10,438 nucleotides of DNA from Bacillota bacterium (GTDB taxonomy: Bacteria; Bacillota_A; Clostridia; Lutisporales; Lutisporaceae). The notes under the pieces were generated by a model. The model was given only the letters and a program-made list of their open reading frames with translations. It had not been told where the DNA came from and did no database searches. This document shows positions 1 to 5,925 of this stretch, piece after piece. Location: assembly GCA_022706865.1 (NCBI GenBank), contig JAKJBT010000058.1:1-10438 (forward strand), given 5' to 3'. Both the position numbers and the translations under genes were made by a program. Within the stretch, counting starts at the first letter, position 1; every line of letters starts with the position of its first letter.

Positions 1-116
1 ACAGGTGTCCAGAGGGTGCAGGGGTCCCCATGTCAATAGGATCGTGGAATAAATGCGATCAAATTTACAAATACATTTACAAAAAATTTGTATGAAGATA
101 AGTTGCCAACATTTAC

Positions 117-172
117 TTGACAGTAACGCACATGGGCGGATATCATAAATTCTAAAGAATTTATGATATAAT
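117..172 (+). promoter_or_regulatory. yebC promoter region with overlapping 13-bp-arm palindrome
   Basis: TTGACA at 117-122 is a perfect -35 box. TATCAT at 141-146 is a one-mismatch -10 with an 18-base spacer. A perfect TATAAT also sits at 167-172 but lacks a good -35. A perfect inverted repeat (ATATCATAAATTC at 140-152, TAAA loop, matching arm at 157-169) covers the first -10 and touches the second. No T-run follows it, so it does not look like a terminator; an operator or a 5'-end RNA hairpin is the better inference. The upstream bases 1-116 are AT-rich with no recognisable gene. Confidence 0.55.
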
Positions 173-211
173 AATAACGTTTGATTTTATGAGCAGGGAG
201 GTTGTTTATAT

Positions 212-958
212 ATGTCCGGACATTCAAAATGGGCAAATATTAAACATAAAAAAGGCAAGGCAGATGCCATGAGGGGCAAGATATTCACTAAGCTTGGCAA
301 GGAAATTGCCATGGCTGCTAAGAGTGGTGCCGATCCAAGCACCAACAGCAAGCTTGCCGATGTTATAGCCAAGGCAAAGTCCAACAATATGCCTAATGAT
401 ACGATACAAAGGGCTATAAAGAAGGGCTCCGGTGAGATGGAAGGCGTGGAATATGAAGAAATAGTCTACGAAGGCTATGCTCCCGGGGGAGTGGCAGTTA
501 TAGTGACAGCACTTACAGATAACAGAAACAGGACGGCAGGGGACGTAAGGCATATATTCGACAAGAATGGCGGCAGCATGGGAGTTAGTGGGGCTGTAAG
601 CTGGATGTTTGATAAAAAGGGTATAATTATAGTAGAAAACGACGGTACAATAGACGAGGAAGAGCTTATGATGCAGGCTCTCGAAGCGGGGGCAGAGGAT
701 TTCACCGCTGAAGAGGACTCCTATGAGATAGTTACATCACCTGAAAGCTTCTCTGAGGTAAGGCAGAAGCTTGAAGAAGCGGGAATACCCATGGCTTCGG
801 CAGAAGTGACAATGGTACCGCAGAATTATATCGAAGTTACAGACCCTGAAGCAGTAAAGAAAATAAACAAGATGCTGGATATGTTCGACGACAACGATGA
901 CGTCCAGGACGTTTATCACAACGCAGAGCTGCCGGATGAAGAAGAGGAGCTTATTTGA
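212..958 (+). CDS. yebC: YebC/PmpR-family translational/transcriptional regulator
   Basis: A 248-residue cytoplasmic protein of normal family length. It opens with the family signature [15 protein letters not shown] (residues 1-15) followed by a lysine-rich stretch. [14 protein letters not shown] and [17 protein letters not shown] follow, also typical of domain 1. The middle carries the [17 protein letters not shown] segment, and the C-terminus is very acidic (PDEEEEL). The family was long annotated as DNA-binding regulators; recent work ties members to relief of ribosome stalling at proline-rich stretches, and which role applies here cannot be read from sequence. The start is fixed by AGGGAGG at 195-201, ten bases before ATG. 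The gene appears monocistronic, with its own promoter and a strong terminator 17 bases after the stop. Family assignment is very secure; the gene name is the generic family name. Confidence 0.97.
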   Translation: MSGHSKWANIKHKKGKADAMRGKIFTKLGKEIAMAAKSGADPSTNSKLADVIAKAKSNNMPNDTIQRAIKKGSGEMEGVEYEEIVYEGYAPGGVAVIVTALTDNRNRTAGDVRHIFDKNGGSMGVSGAVSWMFDKKGIIIVENDGTIDEEELMMQALEAGAEDFTAEEDSYEIVTSPESFSEVRQKLEEAGIPMASAEVTMVPQNYIEVTDPEAVKKINKMLDMFDDNDDVQDVYHNAELPDEEEELI

Positions 959-975
959 GATGAGACTATAAATGG

Positions 976-1006
976 AGATAGCCATTTGGTTGGCTATCTT
1001 TTTTTT
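976..1006 (+). terminator. Rho-independent terminator of yebC
   Basis: AGATAGCCA (976-984), a six-base loop TTTGGT, then TGGCTATCT (991-999), running into eight T residues (999-1006). The stem is perfect and the T-run is immediate, so this is a textbook intrinsic terminator. Confidence 0.93.
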
Positions 1007-1040
1007 ATGCTCGAAACTCATATTAGAAACATCTTAAGTG

Positions 1041-1110
1041 TAAATATTACCAATACTGTTTATTTAAGGTATTTCAATATTTATGAAAATAATGTAAAAT
1101 GTATCATAAT
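1041..1110 (+). promoter_or_regulatory. AT-rich putative promoter/operator region of the DUF4349 gene
   Basis: The gap between the yebC terminator and the DUF4349 gene is very AT-rich. It holds an imperfect nested inverted repeat: TAAATATT (1041-1048) with AATATTTA (1076-1083), and inside it AATAC (1052-1056) with GTATT (1069-1073). Downstream, TATCAT (1102-1107) or CATAAT (1105-1110) could be a -10 box, but no convincing -35 is present. In AT-rich DNA such repeats can arise by chance. Confidence 0.25.
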
Positions 1111-1198
1111 ACGCAACTAAATATGGAATGATCCGTCTAATTTGCAAATCCGAAAAATGAAATATGAAAGGGAATCATTAAATATGAGGGGTGATATC

Positions 1199-2065
1199 AT
1201 GAAAAGAAAGCCTTTGGGGTTAATCCTTCTTACTATTCTGATTATCATAAGTATTATTTCAGCAGGCTGCAGCGGCAAAGCCGCAAATGAATCTGTACCT
1301 CAGGAACCATCAACGGCTGAATATGCAGCGGAAGAACAAAAAACAGCAGGTGGAATGCCGGCATCAGCACCTTCACAGACGCCGGACCGAAAGCTGATAG
1401 TCAAGCTGTCTATGGATATAAGGGCGGATGATATTGAAAAAAGCATGCTTGATGCTGAGGCAATGGCAGCGGCTTCAGGCGGCTACACCCGTGAGTCCTT
1501 TCAAAACGAATTCTCAGGCCAGCTCACTGTTATGATACCGGCAGGAGAAGCCGATACATTTGTTTCGAGCCTTAGAAGTTTGGGGAAAATTATTAACAGC
1601 AACAAAAAAACCGAAGATGTAACAGACAGCTATTTTGATACTCAGATTCGAATTAAAAATCTGGAAGCTGAAATTGAAACAATGCGCAGTCTGCTGCAAA
1701 AACCGGGCTGGAAGGTTTCTGAGATTCTGGAAATTGAAAGGGAGATACGGCGTCTTACTGATGAGCTCGAATCTTTAAAGGGCTATATTACTAACCTTGA
1801 TCGTCAGATAACTTACAGCGAAGTCCGGATTAGGTTTGAAAAGAGCCAGATTTCTATTGATTCAGCCAGCCAGGACAGTCTCGGATACAAATTGCAGCTT
1901 GCATTGAAAAGAGGTACAGACCTATTAATAAATATTGTTATATCTCTTCTAAGCCTGATTGCATTTATGCTGCCGATATCACCATTTATAGCTGCTGCTT
2001 ATTTCCTTTTACGCAAACCCCTTCGCCGATTCAAAAGAAAGGATAAGCAGGATCCGGGGCAATAA
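1199..2065 (+). CDS. DUF4349 domain lipoprotein with C-terminal membrane segment
   Basis: A 288-residue exported protein. Residues 1-23 form a basic then very hydrophobic signal sequence, and Cys24 in the context SAGC looks like a lipobox, so the N-terminus is probably lipidated. Residues 25-62 are a low-complexity Ala/Pro/Glu linker. Residues 63-215 match the DUF4349 pattern: a beta-rich part (RKLIVKLSMDIRADDIEKS; SGQLTVMIPAGEADTFVSSL) interrupted by a strongly charged heptad-like coiled coil at about 148-205. Residues 243-271 form a membrane segment ahead of a basic tail (RKPLRRFKRK), so both ends should be membrane-attached. Its function is unknown; an envelope role is inferred. ATG at 1199 is chosen because GAGGGGTGA (1186-1194) lies just upstream and it begins a proper signal peptide; in-frame starts at 1142 (TTG) and 1184 (ATG) add a charged extension. 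Confidence 0.88.
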   Translation: MKRKPLGLILLTILIIISIISAGCSGKAANESVPQEPSTAEYAAEEQKTAGGMPASAPSQTPDRKLIVKLSMDIRADDIEKSMLDAEAMAAASGGYTRESFQNEFSGQLTVMIPAGEADTFVSSLRSLGKIINSNKKTEDVTDSYFDTQIRIKNLEAEIETMRSLLQKPGWKVSEILEIEREIRRLTDELESLKGYITNLDRQITYSEVRIRFEKSQISIDSASQDSLGYKLQLALKRGTDLLINIVISLLSLIAFMLPISPFIAAAYFLLRKPLRRFKRKDKQDPGQ

Positions 2066-2085
2066 TGAAGAATTATTCTATGGGC

Positions 2086-2122
2086 AAAGGAGCAGCATTA
2101 GGATATTAGTGCTGCTCCTTTT
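2086..2122 (+). terminator. Intrinsic terminator between convergent genes
   Basis: AAAGGAGCAGCA (2086-2097) pairs perfectly with TGCTGCTCCTTT (2110-2121) around a twelve-base loop that can itself close slightly (TTA with TAG). A TTTT run (2119-2122) ends the + strand structure. It lies between two genes that end facing each other and can form on both strands. On the minus strand only three T residues follow the stem core, so the + direction (DUF4349 gene) is the better supported one. Confidence 0.8.
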
Positions 2123-2134
2123 AGCTTGTTTCGT

Positions 2135-2827
2135 TTACTTCAGGTCGATGTTGTTGAAAACATAATCAACGTCTGTTTTATCACCGGTACTCATATCAAG
2201 ATAGCCTTCCATGAAATCTCCATGCTCGACTTTATATGTACCAAGGTAATATGAATATCTGAAAAGCATAACATAATTCGGCAAAGTGTCAGGCCTTCTT
2301 ATAGGTTCGGAAAGCTCACCGTTTTCTTGAATTAATCTATAGTATTCCGGTTCGAACTTGTATGGTACTGATATTTTGTAATCTATACTGCTTTGGCCTT
2401 CAGGAATTACTAGTTTGATTACCTTTCCGTATCCAAATCCGGCACCTCGTGCAACTACGGAAGGGTCGGTATTTGCATTGACCAAAGCTCCGATTTCAAC
2501 AGTCAAACCACCCTTGGGGGCGACTTTTCCTTCGGGTATTATGACCTTTCCCGATATGTTACGGGATGCGTTTGATGTGATATTAAGTGTTCTTGCAGTA
2601 ACATTCCATTCTACAAGATAGCCCATATACTGCAAATCCTCTGCCGATATCATTGTCCTCCCGCCAACATTTACCGATTCAATGGGTTTTCCATCAATAT
2701 AGGTTTTAATATCGGTATAATAGATTTTCCCAATAACATCGCCTATTTTCAAAGGCTTTGCTGCAGCAGTTGCAGACACGGCAGCCAGCAAGGCCAGGAT
2801 AGAAAGCAGGACTACAGATTTCTTCAT
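2135..2827 (-). CDS. Secreted protein with copper amine oxidase N-terminal-like domain
   Basis: A 230-residue exported protein. Residues 1-23 are a classical signal peptide (MKKSVVLLSILALLAAVSAT then AAA), with likely cleavage before KPLKIG and no lipobox. Residues about 35-83 (YYTDIKTYIDGKPIES, then VNVGGRTMISAEDLQYMGY, then VEWN and TLNIT) follow the pattern of the copper-amine-oxidase N-terminal stalk domain. That domain is common in exported clostridial and Paenibacillus proteins and has no oxidase activity itself. The remaining 140 residues are a beta-rich, Tyr-rich region that I do not recognise. No S-layer homology repeats or sortase signal are visible. The start is ATG at 2827, with GGGAGGG (minus strand of 2836-2842) eight bases upstream; a longer frame to 2911 adds a non-signal-like extension. 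Function is unknown; a cell-surface or wall-associated role is inferred. Confidence 0.82.
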   Translation of the reverse strand: MKKSVVLLSILALLAAVSATAAAKPLKIGDVIGKIYYTDIKTYIDGKPIESVNVGGRTMISAEDLQYMGYLVEWNVTARTLNITSNASRNISGKVIIPEGKVAPKGGLTVEIGALVNANTDPSVVARGAGFGYGKVIKLVIPEGQSSIDYKISVPYKFEPEYYRLIQENGELSEPIRRPDTLPNYVMLFRYSYYLGTYKVEHGDFMEGYLDMSTGDKTDVDYVFNNIDLK

Positions 2828-2864
2828 AATAACAACCCTCCCGGTTTTTGATATGCTGAATATG

Positions 2865-2918
2865 AGTATATTCAAGTAAATTCTATCATGCATTGACAAT
2901 GCATGCTTCAAGTAAATT
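2865..2918. promoter_or_regulatory. Palindrome flanked by 12-bp direct repeats upstream of the amine-oxidase-N-like gene
   Basis: CATGCATTG (2887-2895), a central A (2896) and CAATGCATG (2897-2905) make a perfect 19-base palindrome. The same 12-mer TTCAAGTAAATT occurs on either side, at 2871-2882 and 2907-2918. The palindrome contains TTGACA (2893-2898), a perfect + strand -35. On the minus strand a -10-like TATACT (2865-2870) lies ahead of the exported-protein gene. The layout suggests a regulator binding region for that gene or for the structured element to the right. This is inference. Confidence 0.4.
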
Positions 2919-2965
2919 ATTCCTTTGCCTTATAGGACGGAAAAAGTAAGTAACAAGTTCATATA

Positions 2966-3267
2966 AGAAGAATAATGCGTCGTAGTTATAAGTCTGCATA
3001 ACCAAGCAAGAGCTTGTATAGTATAGCAGGGCACACTTTTATGTATTTTGGCAACAGGCCTCTGATATGGCTTTGGTAAAAAGTTCGTGAAGCCGGCATG
3101 GAGGCCGGCTTAGGTGTCTCGGGCCATGGATGACCTTTTGACACCGCTAGAACTTTTCCAAAGGCATTGCAGTAGGCCTGTCAAAATCATAATCCGTGTG
3201 CGTCGATATACTATACTGTCTCTTGCGGAGGGTTATGCAAGCTTCAGATATGACGCATTATTCTTCT
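2966..3267 (+). ncRNA. Candidate large structured RNA or MITE-like element (302 bases, near end-to-end self-complementary)
   Basis: The ends are perfect 16-base inverted repeats (AGAAGAATAATGCGTC at 2966-2981; complement at 3252-3267). Inside, successive blocks pair in register: 2990-2993 with 3241-3244, 2995-3003 with 3231-3239, 3006-3012 with 3220-3226, 3016-3025 with 3207-3216, 3031-3036 with 3196-3201, 3039-3051 with 3181-3192 (one bulge), 3055-3061 with 3174-3180, 3067-3076 with 3158-3167 (one mismatch), and 3079-3086 with 3150-3157. The tip carries two more hairpins: AGCCGGC/GCCGGCT (3091-3110) and GGTGTC/GACACC (3113-3145). Internal loops of 3x3 and 5x5 bases separate the helices. G-T pairs at 2982/3251, 2993/3241 and 3051/3181 fit transcription of the + strand better than of the minus strand. 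No gene, T-run or clear target-site duplication flanks it. I could not assign it to a known RNA class. A decayed mobile inverted-repeat element is the main alternative. Confidence 0.6.
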
Positions 3268-3305
3268 AGTGCGTACTTTTGGAGGATATAATTCAGATTA
3301 AAAAG

Positions 3306-3334
3306 TAGAAAATATAAAAAGCAAATGATATAAT
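3306..3334 (+). promoter_or_regulatory. Putative sigma-A promoter of the thiS-like gene
   Basis: A perfect TATAAT (3329-3334) lies 17 bases after TAGAAA (3306-3311), which matches four of six bases of the -35 consensus. It lies between the structured element and the gene, which implies that the gene can be transcribed without reading through the element. A start point near 3341 would leave a leader of about 50 bases. Confidence 0.5.
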
Positions 3335-3391
3335 AATTGTGAAATGCAGGCAACAAGGGGTCTTTAAAAAACATGTTGAAGGTGATGCAAT

Positions 3392-3589
3392 ATGATTACT
3401 GTAAATGGCAAAGAATTCCCATGGGAAGAGGGAATGACAGTTGCAAAGCTCTTGGAAATGAAAAAATATGCATACCCCAGGATAACTGTAAAGATAAACG
3501 GACAATTTATTGGGGATGAGGAGTTTAAGAACACCATAATTAAAGATGGCGACGACGTGAAATGTATCCACCTTATGGCGGGAGGATGA
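3392..3589 (+). CDS. thiS: ThiS-family sulfur carrier protein (ubiquitin-like fold)
   Basis: A 65-residue protein, the usual length for ThiS. It begins MITVNGKEFPWEEGMTVAKL, with the beta-hairpin and helix pattern of the beta-grasp fold. A hydrophobic strand follows (ITVKINGQFI), and it ends exactly in the Gly-Gly tail (HLMAGG) that ThiF-type enzymes adenylate and that then carries sulfur as thiocarboxylate. The family supplies sulfur for the thiazole ring of thiamine, though close relatives serve other sulfur pathways. No thiF, thiG, thiH, moeB or cysteine-pathway gene lies nearby, so the partner enzymes must be elsewhere and the pathway is not proven. GAAGGTGAT (3378-3386) is the ribosome site, about six bases before ATG. 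It converges on the LtaS-like gene with 24 bases between stops. Confidence 0.85.
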   Translation: MITVNGKEFPWEEGMTVAKLLEMKKYAYPRITVKINGQFIGDEEFKNTIIKDGDDVKCIHLMAGG

Positions 3590-3619
3590 ATAGAAGCGGA
3601 TTTGAGGCCGCTTCTATTC
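3588..3619. terminator. Hairpin spanning the stop codons of the convergent thiS-like and LtaS-like genes
   Basis: GAATAGAAGCGG (3588-3599) pairs perfectly with CCGCTTCTATTC (3608-3619) around an eight-base loop. The stem contains the last two bases of the thiS-like stop (3587-3589) and the whole LtaS-like stop (3614-3616 on the minus strand). There is no T-run on either strand, so it is either a weak bidirectional terminator or a 3'-end stabilising hairpin shared by both transcripts. Confidence 0.6.
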
Positions 3620-5539
3620 GACAATACTCTTGAAAAGCACCGCAATCCTTTCTGTATAGCCTGAAGCAGCCTTTATGGCACTGCTGAAAGTTGTATGGCT
3701 CTTACCCAATGTGATAAACTCATGAATAAGATCATTCGCCAGAATGTATTCAGACTTTTTTATCTCCCTCAGTGCCCTCTCATAGCCATTCCTGCAGAGC
3801 TCCAAGTCAACAGGTTCACGGGTACCCAGTTTCCAGGCGGTACTGTTCTCAAATACACCGTCTCTTGACATCACAAATATTTTCTCATCGTCTATGAAGG
3901 AACCCTTAATCATACCGGTTTGAGATGCCACAAAACCATTTTCAGCATTTAGCAGGTCCTGTCCGAAAAGCTTTGGCCGGATTTCTTCTATTCCCAGCAG
4001 ATTCAGCATAGTGGGCAGAAAGTCCATTTGCCCTCCGACTATTGTATTGGTTTCTGTTATATTGATTCCCGGAATATGTATTATAAGCGGCACATTGAGA
4101 GACTCATCAAAGGTATATTCATGGCCCAGCAGCTCAGACATCAGTTTGTCGTTTTCAGGGACGCCGTTGGGAATGCTCCGATGGTCTCCGTATAATGCTA
4201 TTATTGAGTTGTCATATAAGCCGTATCCTTTCAGTTTCTCGAGAAAAAGCCCTATGGCATCGTCAGTGTAGTTAATCACCTGAATATAGCGCCCGAACAG
4301 AGTATCCTGATATTCCGGCTGCAGCTGTATCTTCTTGTATTTCTCCGGGAGCCCGAAAGGGTGATGGCTGGATAGAGTAACAAGGAAAGAGTAAAAAGGC
4401 TGATTGGCAGTGCTGAGATATGCGGCCGACTGCTCAAAAAATTCCTTGTCGCTTAAGCCCATACCAAATGTCTCGTTAAGGTTAAAGTCGTTCATGTTTA
4501 CAAAACGGTCAAAACCAAGCATGGGATACATATTCTGCCTGTTCCAGAAATCCGGCTTATACGCATGAAAGGCGTAGGTGCCGTAACCTGTTTCCCTCAT
4601 TATCATTGGGAGCCCCATAAATCTGTTATTCTCATATTTTTTGTATGCAGGCATATCCATTGAAGGATAAAGGGAATTCTGGGTGACAAATTCAGCATCC
4701 GAAGTATTTCCTTTACCCAACTGCTGATAGAAACGGTTGAAGTATATTGTATCTTTAAGAAGCAGCTTGTTCAGATTCGGCGTAAGCTCCTGCCCTTCAT
4801 AATGCATATTTATGACAAAATCCTGAAGGGATTCCACCTGTATTACAATAACATTTCTGCCCTTAGCAATCCCGAAGTATCTGGGCTCTTTATCAGCTTC
4901 CTCAGCATCTGCTGCAATCTGAGACTCGTTGATATTCAGGCTGCTGCTATTGTACTGCAATACGCCAGGAATTTGTGAAATATGATAATGCAGCAGGCCG
5001 AATTTTCCATAGGCCTGGCCGCTGCTTTTTACATCACTTAAAGAGAAGTCTGTGAATGTAATTGCAAACAAAAGCGCAGCTGCGATAACGGAGGGTGCGA
5101 TCCCAGGGGTTGAAACCTCTTCCTGTCTGTTTAGGACATATTGATGAATCATCAATATCAGGGCATCAGCGAAAAGCAGAAGGTGCATCCCTGAAAAAAG
5201 AAAGCCCACACTGTCCCATATTGATGGCAGGACGTTCAAAAACTGCAGATCCGCAACTTCCGGCAGTATATTGAATTGTTTGTAATATAGCATATCTGCC
5301 AATACAATGAGAGCCAGAAATTCATGAAAGGCTATTCTGATTAAGAAGCTTTTTCTTCCTATGACCAGGTTGGTAATTACATATATGGCAATCATGAGGG
5401 CAGATGTCCTTAAAGCTGCAAGAAGCATATCCTGAGGCTGTCCGGCAAAGTGGTACAAGGCAGAGAACTTCATTAATGTGAAAGCAGCCATAAGTATGGC
5501 CTGCTGTAAAAGATGCGGGATTTTTGCATTTATGGACAC
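3614..5539 (-). CDS. LTA synthase-like membrane glycerol-phosphate transferase (sulfatase fold)
   Basis: A 641-residue membrane enzyme in the LtaS/phosphoglycerol-transferase family, which moves glycerol-phosphate from phosphatidylglycerol onto lipid-anchored polymers outside the cell. Five hydrophobic segments lie at about 10-31, 38-60, 68-86, 111-135 and 147-165, followed by an extracellular sulfatase-type domain from about 225. The S. aureus LtaS active site is conserved in order and spacing: metal-ligand Glu236 (QVESLQ), catalytic Thr279 (GKGNTSDAEF), Trp332/Arg334 (FWNR), His392 (SSHHPF), and Asp452/His453 (YGDHRS). Whether the product is true lipoteichoic acid, a primer or another polymer cannot be told. 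GTG at 5539 is chosen because AGGAGG (minus strand of 5549-5554) stands nine bases before it; ATG at 5548 abuts that site with no spacing. The gene ends facing the thiS-like gene. Confidence 0.92.
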   Translation of the reverse strand: MSINAKIPHLLQQAILMAAFTLMKFSALYHFAGQPQDMLLAALRTSALMIAIYVITNLVIGRKSFLIRIAFHEFLALIVLADMLYYKQFNILPEVADLQFLNVLPSIWDSVGFLFSGMHLLLFADALILMIHQYVLNRQEEVSTPGIAPSVIAAALLFAITFTDFSLSDVKSSGQAYGKFGLLHYHISQIPGVLQYNSSSLNINESQIAADAEEADKEPRYFGIAKGRNVIVIQVESLQDFVINMHYEGQELTPNLNKLLLKDTIYFNRFYQQLGKGNTSDAEFVTQNSLYPSMDMPAYKKYENNRFMGLPMIMRETGYGTYAFHAYKPDFWNRQNMYPMLGFDRFVNMNDFNLNETFGMGLSDKEFFEQSAAYLSTANQPFYSFLVTLSSHHPFGLPEKYKKIQLQPEYQDTLFGRYIQVINYTDDAIGLFLEKLKGYGLYDNSIIALYGDHRSIPNGVPENDKLMSELLGHEYTFDESLNVPLIIHIPGINITETNTIVGGQMDFLPTMLNLLGIEEIRPKLFGQDLLNAENGFVASQTGMIKGSFIDDEKIFVMSRDGVFENSTAWKLGTREPVDLELCRNGYERALREIKKSEYILANDLIHEFITLGKSHTTFSSAIKAASGYTERIAVLFKSIVE

Positions 5540-5566
5540 GTCAAACATCCTCCTATAATATCTTGA

Positions 5567-5589
5567 TTGTTTTAAACATTTTGTTTTAA
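5567..5589. repeat. Two 9-bp direct repeats upstream of the LtaS-like gene
   Basis: TTGTTTTAA occurs at 5567-5575 and 5581-5589, 14 bases apart and just upstream of the LtaS-like ribosome site. The spacing is under one and a half helical turns. In this AT-rich divergent promoter region they could be paired regulator half-sites or chance; no convincing sigma-A promoter was found on either strand between 5555 and 5702. Confidence 0.3.
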
Positions 5590-5702
5590 CACTAAATTTA
5601 TATTCAAGCATGATTGTACAGTATATCTTGAATTCATATGCAATATGTGAGAATCTTAATAAGGGATTAAAGAAATATCAGATAAGCAGAGAGGTGAACA
5701 AT

Positions 5703-5924
5703 ATGAATGGAAGAAAAATAAAATTAGGAGCAAAGTACAGGCACTTCAAAGGGAATGAGTACCTTGTCCTTCATGTGGCAAAACACTCAGAGACCCTGGA
5801 GGAATATGTTGTATATCAGGCCTTGTATGGAGATAGGGGGATATGGATAAGGCCTCTGGAGATGTTTTTAGGTATGAAAGAGGTAGACGGAAAGCAGGTG
5901 CATAGGTTTGTGGAGCTGGAATAG
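5703..5924 (+). CDS. DUF1653 domain protein
   Basis: A 73-residue cytoplasmic protein made almost wholly of a DUF1653 domain. The diagnostic core is present: KYRHFKGNEYLVLHVAKHSE, then VVYQALYGDRGIWIRPLEMF, at about residues 10-58. The family is small, widespread and of unknown function; some members sit beside nucleotide or nucleic-acid enzymes, but that gives no mechanism. ATG at 5703 is chosen because GAGAGGTGA (5689-5697) is close upstream and the domain begins shortly after; an open frame to 5610 adds 31 unconserved-looking residues. It is divergent from the LtaS-like gene and converges on uvsE, with one base between stop codons. No classical terminator is visible; only a weak GAGCT/AGCTC hairpin (5913-5927) overlaps the junction. 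Confidence 0.85.
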   Translation: MNGRKIKLGAKYRHFKGNEYLVLHVAKHSETLEEYVVYQALYGDRGIWIRPLEMFLGMKEVDGKQVHRFVELE

Positions 5925-5925
5925 C

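Noticed and set aside
61..98. Repeated ATTTAC and TACAAAT/ATTTGTA near the left edge
   Set aside because: Short AT-rich repeats like these are expected by chance in this composition and align with no promoter element.
224..553. Minus-strand open frame opposite yebC
   Set aside because: It is covered by a conserved + strand gene and its translation has no domain-like pattern.
1142..1198. Earlier TTG start for the DUF4349 lipoprotein
   Set aside because: It would place a charged 19-residue tail before a clear signal sequence, and the best ribosome site belongs to ATG 1199.
3042..3080. Short 12-codon reading frame inside the structured element (ATG at 3042 to TAA)
   Set aside because: It is too short, has no good ribosome site and is fully explained by the paired structure.
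2966..3267. T-box, riboswitch, tmRNA, RNase P, SRP or 6S RNA
   Set aside because: None of the core motifs recalled for these classes is visible; for example no T-box GGTGGNACCGCG-type motif, no tmRNA 3' CCA end or tag frame, and no single-bubble 6S layout.
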